Source of the DNA: SB11 sp965222995
GTDB taxonomy: Bacteria; Bacteroidota; Bacteroidia; UBA8524
Assembly (NCBI GenBank): GCA_965222995.1
Contig: OZ244977.1
Location: 1,984,001-2,048,000 of the forward strand
Reading direction: 5' to 3'
DNA: 64,000 nt
The notes under the pieces are model-generated. The model saw only the letters and a program-made list of their open reading frames with translations. It was not told where the DNA came from and did not search any database. The position numbers and the translations under genes are program-made. The stretch's first letter is position 1; every line of letters begins with the position of its first letter. This document shows positions 40,837 to 49,811 of the stretch, piece by piece.

Positions 40837-43590
40837 ATGATGCGTATTACTATTTCCAGAAGTGCTACGGGTGCGGTGGCATACTATACCGATGCCCTTA
40901 CCAAAGAGGATTACTTTTTCGGTGAAAAGGAAGTCAAAGCCGTTTGGAAGGGTAAAACAGCGCCTCTTTTAGGGTTGAACGGAGAAGTTACCCAAAATGC
41001 GTTTTCCGCTCTGGTACATAACAAACACCCTTTTACAGGCAAACAGTTAAGTGTTCGTAACATTGAGGCAAGACGTTCCGGTTACGAGTTCACCTTCAAT
41101 GCCCCTAAAAGTGCCTCCGTTATTTATGCGCTTACTAAAGATAAGGCTATTGTGAAAGCGCACCGTTTGGGAGTGGATGCGGCTATGGCTGCTATTGAAG
41201 CGGATACCCAAACCCAGTCCAATGCCTTCGGACAAAAGTTTTACGAAACCACAGGCAATTTAATACGGGCTGATTTTGAGCATTTTACCTCCCGACCTGT
41301 GCAGGATAAAAACAGCAAAGACCAACTCGTACCCGATTGCCACTTGCATACGCATTCTTTTGTCCCAAACATCACCTATGCCGACAAGCGTAACCGTTAC
41401 CAAGCTATTGAAATCGGAAATAAAATTTGGACACTATCCCCGTATTATGAAGCCCTGTACCATAGTGTGTTTTCTAAAGAGTTAGAAAAAGCAGGTTATG
41501 GCATTACCCGTACAAAAGACCGTTGGGAAATCTCAGGGGTTTCGCGTGAGGTTATTGAAAAGTTCAGCAATCGTACCCTTGAAATTGAAAAAGAAGCTCT
41601 TGCCAAAGGCATTACCCATGCCAAAGAAAAAGCCCAGTTAGGGGCGCGTACCCGCATTAAAAAATCTGCGGGGGTTGATGAAAAAGACCTCTATGCCCTT
41701 TGGGAAAAACGCCTCACCCCGAAAGAACTTCAAGAGGTGCGTACTGCCAAAACCGTGAAATATACTGCTCCTGAAATTTCCGCAAAAGAAGCTGTAGATA
41801 AGGCTATTGCCCACTTCTTAGAACGTCAAAGCACCGTACCCTTAAAAAGGGTGCTGGGGCAGGCAATGGCTTATGGTTATGGCTCCTTAACTCCTGAAGC
41901 AGTGGAAGCGGCTTTATCCGAACGAAGGGATATTATCTCGGCTGACCAAAACTCAATTACCTATATCACCACCCGCCAAATGCTTCATGCCGAAGATAAA
42001 ATGCTGGAGTTTGCCAGCAGCACCAAAGGCACGGTTACCCCCTTAAACAGCCGCTATGAAATTCAGCAGAATTTTCTCAATGAAGGGCAACGCCAAGCTA
42101 TTCAACAGCTTTTAAATTCTAATGATAGGGTGTCCATACTCTTAGGTTCGGCAGGTACGGGGAAGTCCAGTTTATTATTTGAAGTCAAAAACGGTATTGA
42201 GCAAAACGGTAAAAAACTATTGGGATTTGCTCCCTCGGCTAACGCCAGTAGAGGCGTACTGAAAGCTAAAGGTTTTGATACTGCCGATACCATAGCAGCA
42301 CTTTTGCAAAAAGAGGAACTGCAAAGAAACCTGCTGAATAATGTGATGTTAATTGATGAAGCGGGTATGGTCGGGATTCAGGAAATGAACCGCATTTTTG
42401 AAGTCGCCCGAAAACAAAATGCCCGTATTATTCTTTCCGGCGATCCTAAACAGCATAATTCAGTCAATGCCGGAGATGCACTGCGCCAGCTTCAGGAAAA
42501 GTCCCAACTCCGCCCTGTCGTGGTTAATTCCATTGTACGCCAGCTCCCCAATGAAGACTACCGCAGGGCGATTCAATCGCTGGCTATCGGCAATACCTTA
42601 GAAGGCTATCAGAAGCTGGACAAAATGGGTGCAGTAAAAGAAATTGAAGATACCCAGGAACGCCAAAATGCGCTTGCGGATGCGTATATCCGGTCGTTGG
42701 AACAAAAACGCTCGGCGTTGATTGTGTCGCCTTCCCATGCCGAAGGGGATGCCATTACCCGTACGGTACGCGATAAGCTCAAAGAAACTGGTCAAATTGC
42801 AGATGATGAGCGTGTATTTGAAACGCACCGTGCGTTTGCTTTAACCGAAGAACAAAAGAAAGATGCTGCGCAGTATCAAGAAGGCATGGTCTTGCGCTTT
42901 CACCGCAACAGCAAGGGGGGCTTTTCTTCGGGACAACATTATCGCGTGGAAGAAAATAAACAGGACGGTTCGCTGCTCCTCAAAGACTCCCTTGATAAGG
43001 CTATGCCCCTGCCTGTATCGGATGCGGAACATTTCCAGGTGTTTCAGCCCACCCGTACGCCTATTGCCTCCGGCGATAACATCCGCATTACCGTCAACAC
43101 TAAAACCCGCGAAGGCATGAAAATTAATAACGGGCAGGTGTATGGCATTAAAGGGTTTTCAGACGAAGGGCATATTCAGCTTTCTAACGGCAAATCACTG
43201 GATAAAGACTTTACGCATTTTAAGCACGGCTATGTAGAGACTTCCTACTCTTCTCAGGGCAAGGATGCCAAAGATGTGTATATCGCTCAATCCGCTTTGT
43301 CTTACGGGGCTTCCAATGAAAAACAGTTTTATGTGAGTACCAGTCGCGGGGGGGAAATGGTGGAGATTTATACGGATAACAAAGTGGAACTCAAGCAAGC
43401 CATTCAACGGGATACCGACCGTATGACCGCTCAGGAGTTGGCACAACAATCCCAATTTCAGCGCACACAACGCTTCCAACGGGAGTATTATAACGAGATT
43501 AATAACAGGGTGTATGAGAATGAACGAGTACAGCGATACGGAGACCCCGCTAAAAAACAGCTTTCAAAAAATGGATTGGAAAGGGAATAA
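40837..43590 (+). CDS. MOBF relaxase-helicase (TrwC/TraI type), 917 aa
   Basis: The N-terminal relaxase domain has Tyr16, Tyr17 and Tyr26, the APKSASV motif and the metal-binding triad in CHLHTHSF (His169, His171, His173). The C-terminal helicase domain has Walker A GSAGTGKS (437-444), LIDEAG and later superfamily I motifs (GYVETSYSSQGKDAKDVYI). It would nick and unwind the transferred strand. Its base composition is richer in G+C than its neighbours. MOBF relaxases are, to my knowledge, uncommon in Bacteroidota integrative elements. Confidence 0.93.
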   Translation: MMRITISRSATGAVAYYTDALTKEDYFFGEKEVKAVWKGKTAPLLGLNGEVTQNAFSALVHNKHPFTGKQLSVRNIEARRSGYEFTFNAPKSASVIYALTKDKAIVKAHRLGVDAAMAAIEADTQTQSNAFGQKFYETTGNLIRADFEHFTSRPVQDKNSKDQLVPDCHLHTHSFVPNITYADKRNRYQAIEIGNKIWTLSPYYEALYHSVFSKELEKAGYGITRTKDRWEISGVSREVIEKFSNRTLEIEKEALAKGITHAKEKAQLGARTRIKKSAGVDEKDLYALWEKRLTPKELQEVRTAKTVKYTAPEISAKEAVDKAIAHFLERQSTVPLKRVLGQAMAYGYGSLTPEAVEAALSERRDIISADQNSITYITTRQMLHAEDKMLEFASSTKGTVTPLNSRYEIQQNFLNEGQRQAIQQLLNSNDRVSILLGSAGTGKSSLLFEVKNGIEQNGKKLLGFAPSANASRGVLKAKGFDTADTIAALLQKEELQRNLLNNVMLIDEAGMVGIQEMNRIFEVARKQNARIILSGDPKQHNSVNAGDALRQLQEKSQLRPVVVNSIVRQLPNEDYRRAIQSLAIGNTLEGYQKLDKMGAVKEIEDTQERQNALADAYIRSLEQKRSALIVSPSHAEGDAITRTVRDKLKETGQIADDERVFETHRAFALTEEQKKDAAQYQEGMVLRFHRNSKGGFSSGQHYRVEENKQDGSLLLKDSLDKAMPLPVSDAEHFQVFQPTRTPIASGDNIRITVNTKTREGMKINNGQVYGIKGFSDEGHIQLSNGKSLDKDFTHFKHGYVETSYSSQGKDAKDVYIAQSALSYGASNEKQFYVSTSRGGEMVEIYTDNKVELKQAIQRDTDRMTAQELAQQSQFQRTQRFQREYYNEINNRVYENERVQRYGDPAKKQLSKNGLERE

Positions 43591-43933
43591 TGATGCGCAT
43601 TCTGACGATAAGGCAGTCAAAAAGGCTTTGTTCGGTGTGGAAACGAGAAATCGTTTGGTACGCCGATTTAAACTGTTTTTCCGTAGCGGGCAATGCATTA
43701 GTGTACCCTATGCCTTATTGCCTCTGATTATTTTAGAAGTGGACAAAAACCTGCGGTTGAAGGCACACGGTTTGGAGATTTTGGTGAAGGGAAGAGGTCT
43801 CCACAGGCTTGAAGAATACCTGAATGATGAGAAGCTGATTTGGATAAAGGAAGCCCCCTCTAATATGGATGATGCCGAATCCTATGAGGTGTTTATTGCA
43901 GCTATCGAGGTAGACGGGGATTTGGTTGTTTAG
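43571..43933 (+). CDS. Hypothetical protein overlapping the relaxase 3' end, 120 aa
   Basis: A small alpha/beta protein with a basic middle (ETRNRLVRRFKLFFRSGQ) and an acidic C-terminus. ATG 43571 gives a 20-base overlap with the relaxase, and an ATG at 43514 would give 139 residues and a 77-base overlap. No family is recognised. It is probably co-translated with the relaxase. The stop overlaps the opposite gene at 43930 by four bases. Confidence 0.6.
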   Translation: MDWKGNNDAHSDDKAVKKALFGVETRNRLVRRFKLFFRSGQCISVPYALLPLIILEVDKNLRLKAHGLEILVKGRGLHRLEEYLNDEKLIWIKEAPSNMDDAESYEVFIAAIEVDGDLVV

Positions 43934-44259
43934 GCTTTGCCGCCTTCTATTACCGGATAAGGCAATTGTAGATAGAGGCGGGTAAAGTAGTCCAGATTAT
44001 GCGGGGTAACATTGGGATTGCCTTTGCTTTTTTCCGATAGCATATCGGCTATCAGATGAAAGGCGGTATGAATGAAATAGGCTTCGTGGTTTGGGTCGGC
44101 GGTTTCTCCCAGAAATAACAGCAACCGTCGTTTATCATAGCGTTTGAGGTAGTCCACCACTCGTTGATGTGCGGCTTCTACGTGTTGCGGATAGGCTGCC
44201 TGTGTGTACTGATAGGCGTTTTGAGCGGCTTTTTTATTGGTTTTATAATGCTGTGGCAT
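43930..44259 (-). CDS. Hypothetical protein, 109 aa
   Basis: A mostly helical, His- and Tyr-rich protein (AYPQHVEAAHQRVVDYLKRYDKRR) with no recognised family. It lies on the strand opposite to the transfer genes and converges with the gene ending at 43933. Confidence 0.55.
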   Translation of the reverse strand: MPQHYKTNKKAAQNAYQYTQAAYPQHVEAAHQRVVDYLKRYDKRRLLLFLGETADPNHEAYFIHTAFHLIADMLSEKSKGNPNVTPHNLDYFTRLYLQLPYPVIEGGKA

Positions 44260-44325
44260 TGCGGTCTTCTGGCTGTGGGTTACTGCTTAATTTTAACATA
44301 TGTTTTACTTTAATGACAAGGATTT

Positions 44326-44736
44326 ATGAAAGATGATTTTAACAAAGACCATGACGATTTTTTGAATAAACCGTTACAGGACATCACGGAAAAGGATTTG
44401 CTCGATAGAATTGAATTGATGAAAAGTGTGGCTCCCGATGTGGAACAAAGTCTGGGTACGGACAAATTCCGTAATGCTTATTTTGAACAGAAAAAATCGT
44501 TTGAGGCGAGTATTCATACCCGTGATGCTAACTTTATTATGGGACACCAAAAAGGATTACACGCGGATAAGAGTTTGGATAATATGTATCAGCAGGATAA
44601 TCTGAAACGCTCTGAAATAAGAAGGGAAACCTATCGTGAGGTAAAAATTCATTACCATCAAAATTACAGCGTGTCTAAGTCGTTTAATGAAGTGGGTAAG
44701 GATAAGCCGAAAGAGATGGATATGGACAAGGGATAG
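44326..44736 (+). CDS. Hypothetical protein, 136 aa
   Basis: A charged, mostly helical protein (LNKPLQDITEKDLLDRIELMKSV) with no recognised domain. A strong bidirectional terminator follows three bases after its stop, which marks the end of the rightward transcription unit. Confidence 0.6.
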   Translation: MKDDFNKDHDDFLNKPLQDITEKDLLDRIELMKSVAPDVEQSLGTDKFRNAYFEQKKSFEASIHTRDANFIMGHQKGLHADKSLDNMYQQDNLKRSEIRRETYREVKIHYHQNYSVSKSFNEVGKDKPKEMDMDKG

Positions 44737-44738
44737 CA

Positions 44739-44769
44739 AAAACCCTATGAGCAAAGCTCATAGGGTTTT
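44739..44769. terminator. Bidirectional terminator between convergent genes
   Basis: AAAACCCTATGAGC and GCTCATAGGGTTTT pair perfectly around an AAA loop, with T/A tails on both sides. It serves the rightward gene ending at 44736 and the leftward gene ending at 44787. Confidence 0.85.
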
Positions 44770-44786
44770 ATTTAAGAGCGGTGCGT

Positions 44787-45143
44787 TTACCACTCTATTT
44801 CCAGTTCTTCGGCTATTCTGCGGGTGGTTTCCTCAAAGGCATACCAGGCATACCAGTTTTTTAAGTCGCCTTCCGGTTGTAGCGGGATGCCTGTTTCGTC
44901 ATCATAGGCTTCCCGTAATTCTTCGATTTCATGGTAGTGCCTGTCGTAGAATTTGCGGGTATCGGTATAGTAGATCATAGAGCCTACTATGCCGCTAATA
45001 CAGCCGTGATTTAGCACATCGGTGATGAAGTTTTCTATTTCTTCGTGTTGCAGGATTTCTTGGGCTACGGCTGCTTTTATGCCGTAAGGGTCCTGGTCTA
45101 TGATGGCTTGTAATTGCTTTTTAAGCTGCTTTTGTGTTTTCAT
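44787..45143 (-). CDS. Conserved mobile-element protein, 118 aa
   Basis: I start at ATG 45143 (MKTQKQLKKQLQ). The 45 upstream codons are in a structured non-coding stretch. The protein is acidic and helical with aromatic clusters (GSMIYYTDTRKFYDRHYHEIEELREAYDDETG, in shorter words an YYTDTRKFYDRHYHEI core). Similar short proteins without known function recur in Bacteroidota conjugative elements and plasmids. A hairpin and AT-rich leader precede it. Confidence 0.65.
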   Translation of the reverse strand: MKTQKQLKKQLQAIIDQDPYGIKAAVAQEILQHEEIENFITDVLNHGCISGIVGSMIYYTDTRKFYDRHYHEIEELREAYDDETGIPLQPEGDLKNWYAWYAFEETTRRIAEELEIEW

Positions 45144-45201
45144 GGTTTTCTCCTTGTTTGATTGAATTGGGCGCCCCTTGCCGTGCGGCTTAAGGAGAAA
45201 T

Positions 45202-45234
45202 GTCAAGGAGGAATGCATAGCAGCATTCCTTGAC
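45202..45234. repeat. Stem-loop in the leader of the 44787 gene
   Basis: GTCAAGGAGGAATGC (45202-45216) and GCATTCCTTGAC (45223-45234) pair, with three unpaired bases in the first arm. It lies in a 200-base stretch without ORF between two leftward genes. There is no T-run on the minus strand. It may be a leader structure. Confidence 0.4.
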
Positions 45235-45354
45235 TTTTGGACTGCAGTGCGGTTCTTTGCCCTTGTTCTATCAAACAAGGAGGTTATGAATGTCTTGCTG
45301 CTTAAACGGTTAATGAAGTCTGTTTGGAATTGACCTAATTCCTTACGGCTATTA

Positions 45355-47349
45355 TCAGTTATTAGATTCTAACATGGTGCTATATTGCTTCAAAAGATAA
45401 TGTATATCATCACTCGGAAGTGATTGAAATCCTGTTTTCCTGTTAGTTATTACGTAGATAATCTTAGATGCATACATGGTTTCTTTAAACCTTAAATGCC
45501 TGTTGTCTTCCTCCAATGTAATATCTGGATTATTACATTTCTCTTCAAAAGTTCTTCTTGCCATCATACTTGCCAGTAAATTAGAAATTCTATCTACTGG
45601 AATTTCATAGGCTGCTATAAGTTTGCTCGCAATTTGTTCAAGTTCTGTATCACTTCTGTTTTTTAGTGAAGCATTATTAGGTCTTTTACTTCCTAATTTT
45701 TCTTTTATCCCGTTATAAACTGTCTCTACATCGCTGTTAAATGGTTGAATTCCTGTTGCTCGTTCAATATCCTTAAGCTCTGTTTCAATGTCAGTAAACA
45801 TTGCCTTCCCAAGCTCTTTTTTATACTGCACCCAGTATATCATTTTTAGCTCGTATGCACATCCTAAGGCTTTATGTGCTTCTTCGTGTAAGTTCAGTTG
45901 TGCACATAAATTAAAAGCAGTTAACGCTTGGTTTATTTTTTCTTCAAAAGCGTTTTCAGAATAGTCTTTTTTAAATAACTCGGTAAAACTAAGTATCATT
46001 AAAGAATACTGGTAGTTTAGAAAATACCTAGCAATACTATGTAGTGAGTGGGCTTTAAGCATTTTATCATCGTTGTTACAAGAATGATAAATAGTATTAA
46101 TATATTTAAAAGACTTTTGAATTAATCCAGTAATTATTTTTATACGGTTTATCGTATTTGTTAAATCGGTCTTTAAGTCATATTGAATCTTTAATTTGCT
46201 ACCTTCTTCAATTAATGCCGAGCAAGAATATGTGTTGAGATTTTGTGAGTGATGTATCGTTAAAAACTTTTTATCCCTATCTTGAATTGGTGCTATCGCA
46301 ATTTTGTGAAAAAGATCATCAATGCTTTGCTCAAAATTTATAGTTGAATCGGCTTGTTCAAATGTGTCTAGTAGCCTGATAAATGTTAGATTAATTTCTA
46401 AAGTAAGTACATTTAATGGTGACTTAGATTTCGATTTTAATTTCTCTAATCTTTCAAGGAAACTCGTGTATTTGACGTTTCCTTTTAAAAATTCAATTCT
46501 TATTCTGGCAAACTCAACTATTTCTTTCTCAAAGTCTTGCGGTAGATTTTTTCTCCTGTCAAAACGTTCAATATAGTATTCTGCTTCTATTACATTCCCT
46601 AGTTGCCCATATGTAATGGTCGCCAAGAATACCAATATGTCAGATTTTAAAATATCAGTATGTGAAAGTTTTGAGAGAAGATGTTCGATATGGTGAAACT
46701 GCTGTTTGTTAAACATCACTACCCCATAGTCTTCAAGAAATTTAATTACCTGTCGTGGGTCATTAAAATCAACTGTATCAGAATTGCTAATTAACTGATA
46801 AGGAATCCCATAGTTTTCTCCATGAGATCGCAACAATAGCTCGTGATTTTTATGTCTAGAAAGCATACGGGCATGTAATTCTTGTGCTGAATCCTTATCT
46901 AAGATTTTTAATGGTATATGTATATTAATTGACTCCTGGCTCTTCCAGTCACCGGTTCGGCTCTTATTAATTCTTGATATAATATCTTCAACATAATCAA
47001 AATACGCAAGTTGCGTAGAGTCATCGTAAATCACAATAATTCCTGATGTTGGAGTACGTTTGCATAAATAACCTAATCTTGAGGTCTTAAACTCCAAGGA
47101 AATAAATGAATTGCCTTCTGAGGCTTTTATATACTTTGGATTTGATGAGCTTTTTATTTGAACTGGAAACTTTTGAGAGGCTGCAGTTTTGTTTTCAATG
47201 AGTTCAACGTCAAAATCAACACCATAGTCAGGCATTTCCAATCGTGTTATAAAACCGTTCTTCTGAGATAAGATAGCTTTAACTTTGGTAACTGATTCTT
47301 CACTTTTGGTAGAATTATCATCGACGGATGGATTATCATCAAAAGACAT
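45355..47349 (-). CDS. DUF4365 nuclease-like domain fused to a helical repeat region, 664 aa
   Basis: Residues about 15-190 match DUF4365, a PD-(D/E)xK nuclease-like domain: GVDFDVE (Asp45, Glu49) followed by PVQIKS (Gln64-Ile-Lys66) fits the D...ExK-type core. The remaining 470 residues are helical and repeat-like, without a catalytic motif. DUF4365 proteins often lie among defence genes, and a helical repeat partner domain is common in such effectors. It is AT-rich, has its own TAATTTTG box and sits in a cargo position between the transfer module and an integrase. Confidence 0.75.
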   Translation of the reverse strand: MSFDDNPSVDDNSTKSEESVTKVKAILSQKNGFITRLEMPDYGVDFDVELIENKTAASQKFPVQIKSSSNPKYIKASEGNSFISLEFKTSRLGYLCKRTPTSGIIVIYDDSTQLAYFDYVEDIISRINKSRTGDWKSQESINIHIPLKILDKDSAQELHARMLSRHKNHELLLRSHGENYGIPYQLISNSDTVDFNDPRQVIKFLEDYGVVMFNKQQFHHIEHLLSKLSHTDILKSDILVFLATITYGQLGNVIEAEYYIERFDRRKNLPQDFEKEIVEFARIRIEFLKGNVKYTSFLERLEKLKSKSKSPLNVLTLEINLTFIRLLDTFEQADSTINFEQSIDDLFHKIAIAPIQDRDKKFLTIHHSQNLNTYSCSALIEEGSKLKIQYDLKTDLTNTINRIKIITGLIQKSFKYINTIYHSCNNDDKMLKAHSLHSIARYFLNYQYSLMILSFTELFKKDYSENAFEEKINQALTAFNLCAQLNLHEEAHKALGCAYELKMIYWVQYKKELGKAMFTDIETELKDIERATGIQPFNSDVETVYNGIKEKLGSKRPNNASLKNRSDTELEQIASKLIAAYEIPVDRISNLLASMMARRTFEEKCNNPDITLEEDNRHLRFKETMYASKIIYVITNRKTGFQSLPSDDIHYLLKQYSTMLESNN

Positions 47350-47354
47350 GCTCT

Positions 47355-47362
47355 CAAAATTA
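47355..47362 (-). promoter_or_regulatory. Candidate -7 box (TAATTTTG) for the DUF4365 gene
   Basis: On the minus strand TAATTTTG, a full TAnnTTTG match, ends five bases before the start codon. No -33 TTTG at normal distance is seen. Confidence 0.35.
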
Positions 47363-47676
47363 AATGATAATTATTGTGAAAAATCATATGTTGATATATT
47401 CTTTACAGCCCCTTCTTTAGATAAATCGGATTCTTGTTGTACCATATAGTAACTAGTTTCTCCTGAAACAAAGGGAAACTTTTTAACCAATTAGTTAGCT
47501 CCTTCGGTCATCCAAGCATTAGTCTGAGTAATTTTTGGTTATTTGAGTAACATTGAAAAAAGCTGTGAGAATGGTGGTTGCAGTGAAATTCAAACCTAAA
47601 ACCCACAATTTGAGGTTAATAGCCTTGATGGCACCAATACAGTTTGTTTTATTCTGTCATAATTCACAAAAATTAA
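47363..47676. other. Non-coding gap beside the second integrase
   Basis: About 310 bases between the DUF4365 start and the integrase stop. I see no convincing gene. The right-hand part overlaps an implausible frame opposite the integrase. An attachment site of the integrase would be expected near here, but I found no repeat that marks it. Confidence 0.3.
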
Positions 47677-48945
47677 TCAAAGCACCACAAACGCTATTTG
47701 TTGCAACCATTTGTGCAAGGTTTCCAGTTTATGCCCCCGCCCGTATTTCGGACCACTCTTCTTATGCCCCATCAATCCGTCTATTAACTCTTCTGGTGCT
47801 TCTGCATCCCGTAGTCGGTCTTTGAAGGTATGCCTTAGCGAGTAGATGCTGTGTTTTGGGGTGGGTTTTAATTTGTGGTTTTTGAGATATTTGTTTACGC
47901 CTGCCGAAAAGGTATCGGGATTGCCTTTTGTCTTAAAACCTTTGGGGTATTGCTGAAAGGCATATAAGGCTGTTCCCACTAAAGGTATTTTTCGCTCTGA
48001 TGTGCTTGTTTTTAAAGCATGACCTTCATGAGGTCTTATCCAGATATAAGGTATCGCTTCTTCCAAAAAGATGTCCTGGGGAAGCAACCCGAATATTTCT
48101 GAGTTTCTGGCTCCTGTGTCTGCCATAGCATAGAGCACCATTCTGTCTTTATGATTCAATTTATCTAATCCCTTTAACAAAGTATTTTGTACATAGTCTG
48201 CTTCATAGGGTAAGCGGCTATTGGTACTTCTTTTGAATTTGGTGTCTTTGAACAGTTGTTCTGTATCTGATTGCAGTTGATACTCTGTTGTGAGTACATT
48301 TAAAAAGTCTTTTACATATGTAATTTGTTTATTGGCTGTACCGCTGTTCCAGCCGGATACTATTTTTTCTTTGCACCAGTTTTTAAAGGCTAAGGCATCC
48401 GTTCGGTTGATATGTGCTATGGGTTTATTTCCTGTTATTGCCATAAAGTTTTTTATGGCTGCTAACCTGGGATTTTTCCATTTCCGTTTTTGGTAATCGT
48501 TTTTATTGACTAATCTGTCCGCTACCAGTTCAAAGTATTCTTCTTTCCCTTCTTCCAGTGTTATGGATGGCGTTTCTACCCCTCCTAATACGGCAGCTTC
48601 ATCTTGGGGTGTTTTTAGTTCGGCTGAAACACGCTCTAATATTTCCTGTAACTGGCTATCAGCTATTTGGGTAGCTGTTTTATAAACAAAGCCATGTGTC
48701 TGTGCCAGTCTGACTGCTGCTTTGTATTTTTCTTTGCTACCTTTTGCTGTTCCGCTTTGGGCTAAGGCTCTCCAATAGTTTTCTATATGGTCGTTATAAA
48801 TTTGAGCTTTTAATAAGGCTTGCGTTTTATTGGTGGTTTTTAGACTGATAACTACTTTTTCTCGGGGTTCTAAATGGGCAATGAATTGGGGTGTTCTACG
48901 TCTGTATTGGTAGGTATTCCCTCTTTTGAACAGGTACTTTTCCAA
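47677..48945 (-). CDS. Tyrosine integrase with DUF6538-type N-terminus, 422 aa
   Basis: The N-terminus (YLFKRGNTYQYRRRTP) is DUF6538-like. A core-binding domain follows (about 135-230) and a catalytic domain with ADTGARNSEI (box I Arg), SLRHTFKDR (box II), LMGHK and a Tyr in PKYGRG. This ending, with KYG and a C-terminal helix ELLHKWLQ-like, is typical of integrases widespread in Proteobacteria. It is unlike the Bacteroidota integrase at 26399, so it marks a second recombination module. Four TTTGTGATAC repeats lie upstream. Confidence 0.9.
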   Translation of the reverse strand: MEKYLFKRGNTYQYRRRTPQFIAHLEPREKVVISLKTTNKTQALLKAQIYNDHIENYWRALAQSGTAKGSKEKYKAAVRLAQTHGFVYKTATQIADSQLQEILERVSAELKTPQDEAAVLGGVETPSITLEEGKEEYFELVADRLVNKNDYQKRKWKNPRLAAIKNFMAITGNKPIAHINRTDALAFKNWCKEKIVSGWNSGTANKQITYVKDFLNVLTTEYQLQSDTEQLFKDTKFKRSTNSRLPYEADYVQNTLLKGLDKLNHKDRMVLYAMADTGARNSEIFGLLPQDIFLEEAIPYIWIRPHEGHALKTSTSERKIPLVGTALYAFQQYPKGFKTKGNPDTFSAGVNKYLKNHKLKPTPKHSIYSLRHTFKDRLRDAEAPEELIDGLMGHKKSGPKYGRGHKLETLHKWLQQIAFVVL

Positions 48946-48971
48946 TGTTTACCCCTCTTTGTGTGTAACAC

Positions 48972-49201
48972 TTTGTGATACGTTTTGTGATACACTTCAT
49001 TATCTCAAGAGGCGGTGTTATTGTCAATAGGGAGTTTTTTCGCAGTGTTTATAGTAGTTTACAGACTATATTGCGAAAGGGAAATGGTGGCCAGGGACAG
49101 CACCACATTTTTTACTGGTGCTGTGCAAGCCATTGTTTTTATTGCTTTTTATTTTTCCCTCTCTGCTTATGACCTCAATTTTGTGATACAGTTTGTGATA
49201 C
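48972..49201. repeat. Two tandem pairs of TTTGTGATAC
   Basis: TTTGTGATAC occurs at 48972-48981, 48984-48993, 49180-49189 and 49192-49201. Within each pair the period is 12 bases and the pairs are 208 bases apart, just upstream of the integrase start (48945, leftward). This is the form of arm-type or excisionase binding sites with a central spacer. Confidence 0.65.
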
Positions 49202-49281
49202 GTTTGGGGTTATTTGAAGATAGTTACGATTCTAAAGTTATTTATAACAATAATTTGACCTGTAAAAAAACAAGAGGTTAG
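49015..49281 (+). CDS. Possible small membrane protein, 88 aa
   Basis: Two hydrophobic segments (about residues 1-19 and 33-52) make a membrane protein possible. However, the frame runs through the second TTTGTGATAC pair (read as FVIQFVIR), and no family is recognised. It may be a chance frame or the end of an older gene. The remaining part of the 49.0-49.35 kb gap shows only the repeats. Confidence 0.25.
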   Translation: MLLSIGSFFAVFIVVYRLYCEREMVARDSTTFFTGAVQAIVFIAFYFSLSAYDLNFVIQFVIRLGLFEDSYDSKVIYNNNLTCKKTRG

Positions 49282-49353
49282 AATAGCATTTAATGAAAAT
49301 CTGAATTTTTTGGGGTTCAGCTCTAGTATACTTATGCTTTCAATTAACTTTTA

Positions 49354-49755
49354 TTAATCCAGTAATCCCTCAATGTCTTCTAAAGAAGGCTTTTCTGTGA
49401 ACCGAAGTGTAATTTGTCCCATTTGTTTTGCCATTTTTGCATAGCTATTTATGTCTAATTTATCAGCATCTTCAAACAAAGGATCATGCTTTACTTTGTT
49501 ACCATTATGACCTCTTAAGTCCTCTAACTCTTTTAAGCTAACATACCCTAATTCAGGGAATCCATCTCCAATCTGCATAAGTCCAAAAGCTATATCATGG
49601 TTATCTGGGTCTATTGATGCTAGCATCCAAGCACAAGGTGGATTATTATACAGTCTTAAAAAAACAACTACAGGTATATCTTTTTTTACATCATCTTTGA
49701 TTTTCTTTCCATTCTCGATGAGCTTTTCTAAGTGCAGTTCTGATAGTATTTCCAT
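49354..49755 (-). CDS. DUF2958-family protein, 133 aa
   Basis: It carries the DUF2958 pattern: CAWMLASIDPDNHDIAFGLMQIGDG, then PELGYVSLKELEDLRG and KHDPLFE. Members are small proteins typical of plasmids and conjugative elements, function unknown. It has its own TATATTTG box six bases before the start codon. Confidence 0.85.
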   Translation of the reverse strand: MEILSELHLEKLIENGKKIKDDVKKDIPVVVFLRLYNNPPCAWMLASIDPDNHDIAFGLMQIGDGFPELGYVSLKELEDLRGHNGNKVKHDPLFEDADKLDINSYAKMAKQMGQITLRFTEKPSLEDIEGLLD

Positions 49756-49761
49756 ATATTA

Positions 49762-49769
49762 CAAATATA
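49762..49769 (-). promoter_or_regulatory. Candidate -7 box (TATATTTG) for the DUF2958 gene
   Basis: TATATTTG on the minus strand ends six bases before the start codon, again implying a leaderless message. Confidence 0.35.
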
Positions 49770-49811
49770 GTGGTTTTGCAAAATGGAATAATTTAATAAC
49801 TCTCTAAATAA

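Noticed and set aside
36113..43590. A complete conjugation system
   Set aside because: Relaxase and coupling ATPase are present, but no VirB4-type ATPase, pilin or channel gene was seen on either strand.
47553..47825. A 90-residue plus-strand frame after the DUF4365 gene
   Set aside because: Half of it lies antisense to the integrase 3' end and it has no recognisable protein pattern.
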